NCBI RefSeq assembly: GCF_002917095.1
Contig: NZ_PQGA01000006.1
Location: 124,001-188,000, forward strand
Source of the DNA: Paraburkholderia eburnea
GTDB taxonomy: Bacteria > Pseudomonadota > Gammaproteobacteria > Burkholderiales > Burkholderiaceae
DNA length: 64,000 bases
Direction of reading: 5' to 3'
Position 1 is the stretch's first letter. The number at the start of each line of letters is the position of its first letter. This document shows, one piece after another, positions 57,701 to 64,000 of this stretch. The notes under the pieces were generated by a model that saw nothing but the letters and a program-made list of their open reading frames with translations, was not told the origin of the DNA and did not search any database. A program made the translations under genes and the position numbers.

Positions 57701-59418
57701 TACACGCCCACACCAGATTGCAACAGCGCGGTTTTCTCGCAGGCGACGGCTTCGCGCTGGAACGCCTCGACAATCGCCCCCTGCGAGACGATCTCGTGCG
57801 TGAAGAGATACGCGGTGCCCATGAGCACGCCGATCTTCATGCCGCGCGCGACGAGCGGTGCCGCGACGGCGCTGACCATCGCCGCCGAGAGCGCGTCGTG
57901 CACCCCGCCCGCGAACAGCACCTGAACCGATTCGGGATCCTTAATGTCGGCTCTGGCGAGCAGCCCGATCGCCGATTCCCACAGGATGAAGCTCGTGCGC
58001 GGTCCCGTGTGGCCGCCGCACTCGCTGCCTTCGAACACGAAACGCCGCGCGCCGTCCGCGAGAAATCCCCGCAGCAGCCCCGGCGACGGCACATGCAGAT
58101 ATGTCACGGTGCCCGCCTCGTCCAGTTCGCGCGCCTGGCTGGGCCGGCCGCCCGCGATGATCGCGAACGGTGGCTTGAAATCGCGCACGACTTCGAGCTG
58201 GGCCTGACGCAACTCCAACGGCAGGAAACCGAGAATGCCGACGCCCCACGGGCGCGCGCCGATCCGTTCCACCGTGCTTTCCAGCACCTCGCGCACCTGC
58301 TTGCCGCGCAGGACGGCCAGGGCCAGGAACGGCAGCGCGCCGCCTTCGGCCACCGCCGTCGCGAAGGCGCCGACGTCGCTCACGCGCGTCATCGGGCCTT
58401 GCGCGATCGGGTAACGCGTGCCGTGCTGCTGCGCGAGCGCCGCGTGCGGCGCGAGCGGCGTCTGCATGGCCGCCTGCTCGAGCGCGGCCGCCGCGTGCTC
58501 GCGCAGCGCGGTAATCATGCGACCGACCGTGCCGTAGCGCTCGGCGAGGAACGGCGCGAACGCGATGTCCTGGCCAAGCGGGATCAGGCCGCTATCGGCC
58601 GGCATGCCCTGCGCGCCTTCCATGCGCGGCGCGAGCATGGCTTGCCACGCTTCGCCTTTCGCGAGCGCGACGTCAAGCTCGCGCAGATGCGTGCGCCCCG
58701 CGCGGTTGAAGAAGCGATAGAGCGTATCGCCCGTGCCGATTACGACCGTCTCACTGCCGTCGAGCTTCGACCACTGCATGCGTTGCGCGGGCGTCGAGAA
58801 CGGGCCTTCTTCGGCAAGCCAAAGCGGCTCGCCCAGCACCACGCCGGCCGCGCCGGCCAGCATCGCGGCGGCCGCCGTATGCAGGCCAATGCCGCCCTGG
58901 ATCCACCAGGGAATGTCGAGTTGCCCGCCGAACTCCTGAAGCAGGATGAACGAGGCGTGCGGACCCACCCGACCGCCGGCTTCGTGGCCCTTCACGATCA
59001 CGCCGTCGAAACCGGCATCCTGCGCCGCCTTCGCGCCGCGCAGATCCTGGACTTCCAGCATGACCGTGCCGGCGAGCGAGCGAGCCGCTGCGGCAAGCCG
59101 CGCGGCGTCGTCGGCGCTCAATCCGGCCAGCACGAGCAGCGGCACCGGCAGCGCATCGCCGAGCAAGGCGGACAACATCCCCAAACCACCCGCTGCGTTC
59201 ATGCCTGCGTCCCAGCGCACGCCCCACGAGGCCGACTCGGAGACACCGTTTCTGAGCTGCGAGAGCGCCGCTTCGACCGCCGCAGGCGGATTGCCGATAC
59301 CGAGATCGAGCACACCTGTCGCGCCCGCGCGGCAGGCTGCGATGGCGATTGCCGGGGTGAGCCAGCAGGACGGCGTGAGCGCCATCACCGCGAGCGACTT
59401 TTGTCGGACTGTTCTCAT
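51712..59418 (-). CDS. PUFA-synthase-like iterative megasynthase: two nitronate-monooxygenase/enoyl-reductase-type domains, KS, AT, ACP, KR
   Basis: At 2568 residues, rough domains are: TIM-barrel 1 at 1-300 (KGHEAGGRVGPHASF), TIM-barrel 2 at 345-620 (EGSECGGHTGPRTSF), both of the PfaD/nitronate monooxygenase class; KS 695-1140 (Cys near 893 in DAACASS, His in EAHGTGT and SMIGHTK); AT 1275-1570 (FPGQGS, Ser near 1370 in GHSYGE); a Pro/Ala-rich linker to 1870; ACP 1880-1975 (Ser near 1940 in LGIDSIKRVE, the PfaA-type carrier motif); KR 2070-2560 (VTGGACGITAD, Ser/Tyr in FFSSVTG and SDYSAAN). There is one ACP and no DH; the DH is in the next-but-one gene. Together they have every activity for an iterative, reduced acyl chain. 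An AGGGGG that overlaps the previous stop precedes the ATG. Chain length cannot be predicted. Confidence 0.95.
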   Translation of the reverse strand: MRTVRQKSLAVMALTPSCWLTPAIAIAACRAGATGVLDLGIGNPPAAVEAALSQLRNGVSESASWGVRWDAGMNAAGGLGMLSALLGDALPVPLLVLAGLSADDAARLAAAARSLAGTVMLEVQDLRGAKAAQDAGFDGVIVKGHEAGGRVGPHASFILLQEFGGQLDIPWWIQGGIGLHTAAAAMLAGAAGVVLGEPLWLAEEGPFSTPAQRMQWSKLDGSETVVIGTGDTLYRFFNRAGRTHLRELDVALAKGEAWQAMLAPRMEGAQGMPADSGLIPLGQDIAFAPFLAERYGTVGRMITALREHAAAALEQAAMQTPLAPHAALAQQHGTRYPIAQGPMTRVSDVGAFATAVAEGGALPFLALAVLRGKQVREVLESTVERIGARPWGVGILGFLPLELRQAQLEVVRDFKPPFAIIAGGRPSQARELDEAGTVTYLHVPSPGLLRGFLADGARRFVFEGSECGGHTGPRTSFILWESAIGLLARADIKDPESVQVLFAGGVHDALSAAMVSAVAAPLVARGMKIGVLMGTAYLFTHEIVSQGAIVEAFQREAVACEKTALLQSGVGVYTRCAQTPFCDEFEKVRRDLVLSASSDEDTLMKLEMMNIGRLRIAAKGIAHRSDAELARGDDGYVEVDEATQRNEGIYMLGEVARLRTATCSVAELHENVSAGSEALLRRRARPVSFPARTRREDIAIVGMACLFPGAQSVREYWQNILRGVDAIREVSDDRWRVADLFDPKRGTPDKIYSKWGGFLDDIAFDPQRYGIAPASLASIEPVQLLSLEVARLALEDAGFDRRGFARERTATIFAVGGMNDLGTIFNFRALLPHYLRNVPGLSDAAREQLLASIYDDVLPKWTEDTFPGILGNVIAGRVANRFDLGGANFTVDAACASSLAALDAGMRQLRSHDADVALVGGVDGTNGPLGFMCFAQTYALSPRGRSRPFDDSADGIAISEGVGAVVLKRLADAERDGDRVYAVIKGIGSSSDGRNRSLTAPHPPAQVQALKRAYAEAGVDPAAVTLIEAHGTGTALGDKSEITALNLAFGEAHMGKQVCAVGSVKSMIGHTKVAAGMAGLIKAALALRHRVLPPTIGVDKPASGIDFETSPFYVNTQTRPWLRGAQAQPRYCGVSAFGFGGTNFHTVLAEYTGSFRDSDTLDLNPRDAEIFAFAGPTRAAIEAAVRQMQQSLERTQAVDLAQLAWSLCREQSAVKRVNGSHACRLVVLATSVADLRHKLARVLDLLPDHAEITAPPSLFYGERKEAAGGVCFLFPGQGSQRVNMLRDLVATMPDLQRFFEEATPDGEGTVAPRVASRIYPVPVFDDAARDAQQAALNDTAVAQPALGMTGMAAFEALTRFGLHADFVAGHSYGEYVALCAAGALSFDALIRLSKARGKLSAAAPLGAMAALEADGARVAETIASHGLNISIANLNGPDQTIVSGTVEAIDAALPVFADAGLRVKKLPVSAAFHCDIMAGPRDALAAELAGVEFSAPRVPVYSNTTGEPYPPSGEAVCALLARHIAEPVRFADEIEALYGAGARVFIECGPGLVLGGLVGRILGSRPHATLGLDAPGRPGGLQLAQLLAQAQVIGLLVRLDAWFAHRGLKDWSVEEVFADAATRDAPGPLVWRVNAARAKPWHAPQPRAAARRQAVPPQGLAMPPEPSSPSPAARPAAPIPAPVAAFPAAASSAPAVADPAPAIAAAVPAFAPALPLTPSILSDRRTTMKMENLPGEGPGAIARGAPPTERCSETEFAQIQFGVSRLLELQFEQQRSLRHFLEFQAQLVALPRQRTGAADPLQQPSPYAILGAVPLAASAPQPVAEHQPAVPAPQAQPVVLATTLDAVPPTPVLPRQITAAAAIAPTTPAPAPQRVAPSASSEPIEAPRVIAVPPGPANGAGAASIDAFKTHLMQAVSERTGYPVEMLDPDAHMEADLGIDSIKRVEIFSNLTTKFNLLGERDEEAVIEALSGLKTLNEIVAWYADMTAAATGEANIAAGGHAPKKASAPPTSSNEAVESDDDVAHGDPVQCYALEAVAAGLEEAGEPGDLFAHAGVLLVGAGPLADAFAAALAGQGADVCRIVPGVPGAPTRAIDAQQYEADLSSLEPVRQLRELVVAASAARPVALINVMGAGADVAHTHRHDARALFLLLKAFEADLKAGAQDGAWIVNVTAFDGQFGLSRSRAFEVECAGVLGVAKSAAREWPGVKVKCVDVDPALAPAIQAARVIGEIRSGQPGVEVGYTAEGRWRLDLRHNGVVRQDLSRLTLDPDAVVLVTGGACGITADVTRTLAERYRPKLILVGRSPLPGDEDESTAEVDDPAALKQILIRERRAQGGKVTPAEIDRIYTRILRDREIRANLAAMRATGATIEYRSLDVRDEKSFEQLIDDIYERYGRIDGVLHGAGVISDKLIADKPLDAFDAVFDTKVTPALVLERRLRPEQLKFIVFFSSVTGRFGNVGQSDYSAANEVLNKLADRMCHTWPHVHALSINWGPWDAGMVSNELRRLYAMRSIRPIPVELGRRHFITELERGASGTPELVISSSLQQIAALRLGPDARKANQGSTLK

Positions 59419-59427
59419 CGAAGCCCC

Positions 59428-60372
59428 CTATCCACGGAAGTTGACGTGCATGACCGTGATGTGCTCCTGCTCGATGAGCTGGCGCACGCTTTCGAGATTC
59501 ATCTTTTCGCGCTGCGGGAGGATCACCAGCCGCGCGCCCTGTGTGAGCGGCCATAAGGACTGCCAAACGGCCTCGTCTAAGGCGTGCTCCGCGCCCTGTA
59601 GAAGCGAGTCGCCCTGTCCGATCGGCGCCATCGCCTGCAGCGATTCCAGCCGGTCCAGCACGTCGACGTGCTGCTGGAACACGACCGTCGGCGCGTCGCC
59701 TTCCGCTTCGCGGCACACCGCGCAGGCCGGCGAAACGCCATCGGCCGTGCAATCGTCCGGCCAGTTGGCGTGGCACCCGCCGGTATCGTCATCGCAGCAC
59801 ACCACGTTCGCGTCGATGCCCGCGCAGCACGGCAGTTCCGCGCGCTGCACGATCACCGTTCTCGCTCCCGCGGCCTGGAGCGCGGCAGCCAGACGCGCGC
59901 CCTCGCTGACGGGGTCGAGCATCAGGCACACGCCGCCCGCTTTAAGCACGGCGAGAATCGCGCGCACCATCGCGAGCGACGCGGGCATGAGCACCGCGCA
60001 CACCTCGCGCGGTGCCAGCCCTTGTTCCTGGAGGATCGCGGCCAGGCTGTCGGCCTGACTGTCCAGCTCGCCGTAGGTCAGTTCGTCATCGCCGCATTTC
60101 ACGGCGCGCGCCCCCGGGTTGAGTTGCGCGCGCACTTCGAAGCGACGCTGGATCGGTTCCGGCACGAGATGGGCAAGTGTGAAGGCGTGAGCGGGTGCGG
60201 CTTCCCGAGGCGGTCTGCCCATCGACTCGCCACTCGATAAGGGATGCTGAATGATCTCCTCCAGCATCGTCCAGTCGAGCGCGGTATGCGGCACCCGGCA
60301 CAGCAGTGCATCGCCATCCATCACGGCGCGGTGGTCCGTGAACCACTTGCCAACGTCTGGTCTCACATTCAT
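59428..60372 (-). CDS. Truncated, degenerate adenylation-domain-like protein with a Cys-rich insertion
   Basis: This 314-residue protein matches only the N-terminal part of an AMP-binding domain (ELTYGELDSQADSLAAIL, VLMPASLAMVRAILAVLKAGG). It ends after an A4-like block (DEAVWQSLWPLTQGARLVIL). The ATP-binding TSGSTG motif is missing, and everything from A5 on, including the catalytic Lys domain, is absent, so it is unlikely to adenylate. Where that loop should be there are eight cysteines between residues 182 and 220 (182, 183, 192, 193, 200, 208, 217, 220), possibly a metal site. It keeps a start with AAGGGG and a stop ten bases before the megasynthase ATG, so it is translated and coupled rather than an obvious pseudogene. 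Confidence 0.8.
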   Translation of the reverse strand: MNVRPDVGKWFTDHRAVMDGDALLCRVPHTALDWTMLEEIIQHPLSSGESMGRPPREAAPAHAFTLAHLVPEPIQRRFEVRAQLNPGARAVKCGDDELTYGELDSQADSLAAILQEQGLAPREVCAVLMPASLAMVRAILAVLKAGGVCLMLDPVSEGARLAAALQAAGARTVIVQRAELPCCAGIDANVVCCDDDTGGCHANWPDDCTADGVSPACAVCREAEGDAPTVVFQQHVDVLDRLESLQAMAPIGQGDSLLQGAEHALDEAVWQSLWPLTQGARLVILPQREKMNLESVRQLIEQEHITVMHVNFRG

Positions 60373-60456
60373 GGCGTTCCCCTTACCCCTTGCGTGCGGC
60401 GGTTCGGCACGACTGCCCTGCCTCCTGCCCTACGTTCTGCCATTCCCGACCGTCCT

Positions 60457-61167
60457 TCAGATGGCGTCGGCCTGGCCCACCGGCCCGACGCTCCCCTCCA
60501 GTTCCGGCGCGCTCGTCCTGGCCACGCGGCGCCGGTACGCGTTCTTGTGCTTGCGCATGTTGTCGGTCAGCTCCGAGATGACCTCGGTAGCCGCATAGAC
60601 GATCTGGTTGAAGCTGAAACCCGCGCTGATCATTTCGCGGTAGAACGACTTCGCGAGAATGCGGGCCATCTGGTTCGGCGACTGCGCCGATTCGGCGACG
60701 ATTTCTCCGATCGTCTTTTCCGTGCTGCGCGTGAGCGCCAGTTGCGCGAAGCGCGACTTGAGGATGTGCTGCATATGGATGACCTGGATCGAGCGCGTGA
60801 TGACGAGCGCGAGCAGGCCAAAGAGCTGCAGATCGTCGGCATCGAAGCAGCGCGCCGGCTGCCGCTGATGCGCACGGATCACGCCGATCACCTTGCCTTG
60901 CATTTCGATCGCGGAGAACATGCGCATACTCTCCAGCGAAGGCGAGGCGAGCGCAGCGGGCGGCAGCACATCGCCGAACCCCGTGCCGGGCCGCAGCCCC
61001 ATCTCTTCGACCTGGGACTCGCTCAGCATGACGATCGCGCACGCGGCATCGAGCACATCCCCCGCTTTCTGCGCCAGCTCACTCAGGCAATCTTCGATAC
61101 TGCCTGCGTATTCGATCTGGCTAAACGTGTCGCGCATCTTCGTAATGACAATCTGGCTCTCGTTCAT
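60457..61167 (-). CDS. GAF-domain protein, putative regulator of the lipid operon
   Basis: At 236 residues, an N-terminal GAF domain (about 20-135; LSELAQKAGDVLDAACAIVML, IEMQGKVIGVIRAHQR, FDADDLQLFGLLA) is followed by a helical region (about 145-215) without an evident HTH or enzymatic motif. The C-terminal helix is basic. GAF domains bind small ligands or mediate dimerisation. As the first gene of the lipid operon, divergent from the AraC-type gene, it may sense a signal or the lipid product. An AGGA lies upstream of ATG 61167. The effector and output are unknown. Confidence 0.85.
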   Translation of the reverse strand: MNESQIVITKMRDTFSQIEYAGSIEDCLSELAQKAGDVLDAACAIVMLSESQVEEMGLRPGTGFGDVLPPAALASPSLESMRMFSAIEMQGKVIGVIRAHQRQPARCFDADDLQLFGLLALVITRSIQVIHMQHILKSRFAQLALTRSTEKTIGEIVAESAQSPNQMARILAKSFYREMISAGFSFNQIVYAATEVISELTDNMRKHKNAYRRRVARTSAPELEGSVGPVGQADAI

Positions 61168-61680
61168 TGCTCAGCCATCCTTATTAATATGCGGTCATCC
61201 TCGATACCTGCATCGACCTTTTGCGGCAGCGCGGTTCGTCTGATTTCCCCGCACCTCGCAAGGCCACCCCTCCTGCCCCTTCCTGCCCGCATCGTCATTT
61301 CGATGCGCCTCCCCGGCGTTCTCCCTGTTCGTCTGTTTTTGTTACTGCTTGTAAGTGCCGAGCCGGTTAAATGGATGTTATTGGATAAATTCCGTTGTAT
61401 CCGCCATATTCCCTAAAGTTTCAGACACGATTTCCGCATTGCACACCGAGCATTCCAAACGTCCGTTCGCAACCAAGGCGCCATCATGAGCTTCGCGCGA
61501 GTCGCGCGCTATCGCGCGAATGCTCCATGAAATAAGGACCGCGCGAGGCGTTCCGATCCACGATGCCCGATTCCGCCAAAAAAACCTTCCATTCCGACGA
61601 AATGCACCCCCTCAAAAACGTGGCCAGTATGATGCAACGCAGCGGATAACTAGATTTGCACGCTTGAACGGGAGACCGCG
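61168..61680. other. Divergent control region of the lipid operon and the AraC-type gene
   Basis: This 513-base gap contains no gene. The half nearer the lipid operon has AT-rich patches around 61180-61195 and 61360-61430 that could hold promoters, but no consensus pair is convincing. The other half carries the inverted repeat at 61492-61520 and an A-run near 61575. Confidence 0.6.
61492..61520. promoter_or_regulatory. TCGCGCGA-type inverted repeat, possible operator
   Basis: TTCGCGCGA (61492-61500) and TCGCGCGAA (61512-61520) form perfect 9-base arms, and a further TCGCGCG copy lies between them, so the self-complementary core occurs nearly three times in 29 bases. It lies about 160 bases upstream of the AraC-type gene and could bind that protein or another dimeric regulator. 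Confidence 0.45.
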
Positions 61681-62670
61681 ATGAGCCTGAGAGACTGCGA
61701 TAAAACGGGGAACCACGCGCCACGGGACACGGGCGCCGCGCCCGCCGCCTACACAACGAGCCGCATCGCGATACTCATTCTCGAGGCGTGTCAGCTCAGT
61801 GAAGCGGCCTCGGTGGCGGAAACGTGGCAGTTGGTCAACGACGCGCTGTCCTGGTCGGACGAAGCCACGCATCGCTACGACGTCTTCGTGCTGTCGACGG
61901 AAAAAGGCAACGTCGCCTGTGCCTCGTCGATCCGGCTGTTCGCCGAGAACATCGACGAATACGACCCGCGCCTGTTCAAGGCGATCTTCGTTGGCGGCGG
62001 CCATAGGACGTTCGCGCCGCACGTCGTCGACTGGCTGATTCAGGCAGGCCCCGAAGTCGAACTGATCGCCATTTCGAGCGACGTCGAGGCGTTGCTCACC
62101 CAGCTGCGCCCATCGCCCGAGGACGCCTCAAGCCGCGGCTCGGCAAGGACGGCGCGCAGCGTGGCGGCAGTGGAACGCGTACTTGCCATGGCGGAACGCG
62201 ACTTCGGCACGCTAGTGCGCATTCGCAGCGAGATGCTGCGCGCGAAGCTGCCGTCAACCCGCAGCGGCGGCAGAATCACGAGCATGATCGGCACTTTCGC
62301 GCTGAGCGAACGCATCGAAGCCTCGCTGCTATGGATCAAAAGCAATCACGCGGGATCGGTGTCGATCTCCGAACTGGCGCGGCGCGCGTCCATGAGCGAG
62401 CGCAATTTCCTGCGACGTTTCAAGGCTGAGGTCGGACAGACCCCGCGTGAATATCTCGCGCGCGTGCGACTGGAAAATGCGCAGATTCTGCTCGTGCAGA
62501 CCGACTTGCCGGTCGACAAGATCGCACGCCGCTGCGGGCTCTTCAACGGCGATCATCTGCGCCGCTATTTTCTCAAGTACCTCTCCGTTTCGCCGCTGGA
62601 ATACCGTTCGCTGGCGCGCGAGCGCCCTGTGACGGGTGCCGCGATCGAGACGCTCAACACGGGCATTTGA
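61681..62670 (+). CDS. AraC-family regulator with DJ-1/PfpI-like N-terminal domain (GlxA type)
   Basis: At 329 residues, the N-terminal half is of the DJ-1/PfpI-like sensor type (RIAILILEACQLSEAASVAETWQLVN and a strand-rich core to about 140). The C-terminal about 105 residues form the AraC double HTH (SISELARRASMSERNFLRRFKAEVGQ, then VDKIARRCGLFNGDHLRRYF, SPLEYR). GGAG lies nine bases before the ATG. It is divergent from the lipid operon and co-directional with the heptosyltransferase gene 49 bases downstream, so it may regulate either. The sensor lacks an obvious catalytic Cys elbow, so it is a ligand- or protein-binding module by inference. Confidence 0.88.
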   Translation: MSLRDCDKTGNHAPRDTGAAPAAYTTSRIAILILEACQLSEAASVAETWQLVNDALSWSDEATHRYDVFVLSTEKGNVACASSIRLFAENIDEYDPRLFKAIFVGGGHRTFAPHVVDWLIQAGPEVELIAISSDVEALLTQLRPSPEDASSRGSARTARSVAAVERVLAMAERDFGTLVRIRSEMLRAKLPSTRSGGRITSMIGTFALSERIEASLLWIKSNHAGSVSISELARRASMSERNFLRRFKAEVGQTPREYLARVRLENAQILLVQTDLPVDKIARRCGLFNGDHLRRYFLKYLSVSPLEYRSLARERPVTGAAIETLNTGI

Positions 62671-62719
62671 ACCGCGTGACAAGTCGATAATACAGCAACC
62701 AGACCATACGGGACCAACA

Positions 62720-64000
62720 ATGAGCATTACTAACCAAATGGAATCGCGGGATCGTATCTCCTCTCCCCGCCATGAAGCACCGGTCGCGAGCGCCCCGCCT
62801 GCGCTCAAGGCGCCGTTCCCGGCTCCCGCGCCGTTGCCGACGCAGCAGGCCGCCGAAGGCATCCGCTTCGACTTCAACCTGGGCTGCCGTGTCGCGCTCC
62901 CTGCGGGCGACTGGCGCGTTCGACTGACCGATCTCGACACCGGCAACGTGCTCTACGAGACGACGATCGGCGCGGGCACGGTCAGCAGCGCGAAAAAATA
63001 CTTCGTGCGCTTCGGCATCGAGATTCATGACCGCACGCGCCCCAATCGCCCTGCGGTCGTGAGTCATGCCTACGACGCCGCAAGCCAGCCGGTGCTGATC
63101 CAGTTCCCGGTTGGCACGCTCGGCGATATCGTCGGCTGGTTTCCGTACGCGGTGAAATTCCAGCGGCAGCATCATTGCCGTCTCACCTGCGCGATGTCGG
63201 CCCAGTTGATTCCGCTTTTCGAGGAAGCCTATCCCGAGATTGAGTTCATCGAGCCGGACGCGGTTCGGCCCGAGCGCTACTACGCAACCTACAACATCGG
63301 CCTGTTTTTCGACGACAGCGCCGGCGACTGGCAGCCGTGCGACTTCCGTCAAACGGGCCTGCATCGCACCGCCGGCTACATCCTCGGCGTCGATCCCTTC
63401 GAGACGCCGCCCCTGCTCGCACTGGACGACGAGCGCCGCCCCATCGAGGAGCGCTACGTCTGCATCGCGACGCAGAGCACCACGCAATGCAAGTACTGGA
63501 ACAACCCGGAGGGCTGGCGCGAGATCGTCGCCTTTCTGAAGGACCAGGGCTATCGCGTGATCTGCATCGACCAGAAGCCGGTGCATGGTCATGGGATCGT
63601 CTGGAATCACATTCCGCATGGCGCAGAGGATCAGACCGGTGAACGTCCGATCACCGAGCGCGCGAGATGGCTCAAGCACGCGGATTTTTTTGTTGGACTG
63701 TCGAGCGGATTGTCCTGGCTCGCCTGGGCGGCACGCACGCCGGTCGTGCTGATCAGCGGCTTTTCGAGCGCGAGCAATGAGTTTTCGACGCCGGGGCGGG
63801 TGATCAACTATCACGCCTGCAACAGCTGCTGGAACGATCCGCGCGTGCGCTTCGATCACAGCGATTTCCTCTGGTGTCCGCGGCACGCCGGCACGCCGCG
63901 TCAATTCGAATGCACGCGGCTCATCACGGCCGCGCAGGTGAAGGCGGCCATTCAGCGCCTGCCGGCGTTCGCCGCCACGGTGGGCACGCCCGGCGAAAAC
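62720..64000 (+). CDS. Autotransporter adhesin heptosyltransferase, TibC/Aah-like (3' end outside window)
   Basis: The frame is open from ATG 62720 to the right edge (427 codons). After a Pro/Ala-rich leader, residues 45-110 form the beta domain of this family (FNLGCRVALPAGDWRVRLTD), followed by a GT-B body (WNNPEGWREIVAFLKDQGYRVICID, HADFFVGLSSGLSWLAWAARTPVVLIS). The hallmark iron-finger cysteines are visible: Cys367, Cys370, Cys386 and Cys398 (C-x2-C-x15-C-x11-C). These enzymes transfer heptose to Ser residues of strand-loop-strand repeats in self-associating autotransporter adhesins. The acceptor adhesin is expected to the right of the window. Confidence 0.9.
   Translation, partial: MSITNQMESRDRISSPRHEAPVASAPPALKAPFPAPAPLPTQQAAEGIRFDFNLGCRVALPAGDWRVRLTDLDTGNVLYETTIGAGTVSSAKKYFVRFGIEIHDRTRPNRPAVVSHAYDAASQPVLIQFPVGTLGDIVGWFPYAVKFQRQHHCRLTCAMSAQLIPLFEEAYPEIEFIEPDAVRPERYYATYNIGLFFDDSAGDWQPCDFRQTGLHRTAGYILGVDPFETPPLLALDDERRPIEERYVCIATQSTTQCKYWNNPEGWREIVAFLKDQGYRVICIDQKPVHGHGIVWNHIPHGAEDQTGERPITERARWLKHADFFVGLSSGLSWLAWAARTPVVLISGFSSASNEFSTPGRVINYHACNSCWNDPRVRFDHSDFLWCPRHAGTPRQFECTRLITAAQVKAAIQRLPAFAATVGTPGEN

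Noticed and set aside
54493..59556. 1687-codon plus-strand open frame opposite the megasynthase
   Set aside because: It is an antisense shadow; the minus strand encodes clear KS, AT, ACP and reductase domains.

Overview
The base composition, codon use and gene content suggest a plant- or soil-associated member of the Burkholderiaceae (Paraburkholderia, Caballeronia or Burkholderia type). This is an inference from gene families; the window holds no rRNA, tRNA or housekeeping marker. Four blocks are visible.

(1) About 1-35160, all on the minus strand, is an iron-regulated lipopeptide siderophore locus. A promoter overlapped by a Fur-type palindrome drives an MbtH-like protein, a type II thioesterase, a SznF-like cupin protein, a YqcI/YcgG-family protein, a SyrP/TauD-type aspartyl beta-hydroxylase, a PvdE-like exporter, a lone FhuC/FecE-type ATPase and two giant NRPSs. 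NRPS-1 is FAAL-ACP-C-A-PCP-E-C-A-PCP-C. NRPS-2 reads A-PCP-C-A-PCP-C-A-PCP-C-A-PCP-E-C-A-PCP and runs off the left edge. The YqcI/YcgG plus cupin pair, with Asp and Thr adenylation codes, fits the gramibactin-type C-diazeniumdiolate (graminine) siderophores.

(2) 35406-37878 holds a prolyl-hydroxylase-type dioxygenase, a remnant of an APS kinase gene, and an MHS-family transporter.

(3) 38085-44255 is an aromatic-acid catabolic island. A Rieske oxygenase, its VanB-type reductase and an AAHS-type transporter are on the minus strand. They diverge from an FAD monooxygenase and an IclR regulator across a perfect 34-bp palindrome.

(4) 44303-61167 is a tight ten-gene minus-strand operon that I do not recognise as a described pathway. 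It contains a GAF protein, a truncated adenylation-domain protein, and a PUFA-synthase-like megasynthase (two enoyl-reductase-type barrels, KS, AT, ACP, KR). These are followed by a type III PKS, a dehydratase-phosphopantetheinyl transferase fusion, an ABC ATPase and FtsX-type permease, a LolA-like periplasmic protein, a small unknown and a glycosyltransferase-like protein. Its logic is: make a fatty acyl chain, convert it with a type III PKS to an alkylresorcinol- or alkylpyrone-like lipid, and move the product towards the outer membrane. A divergent AraC-type regulator (61681) and a partial autotransporter heptosyltransferase (62720 to the right edge) follow.
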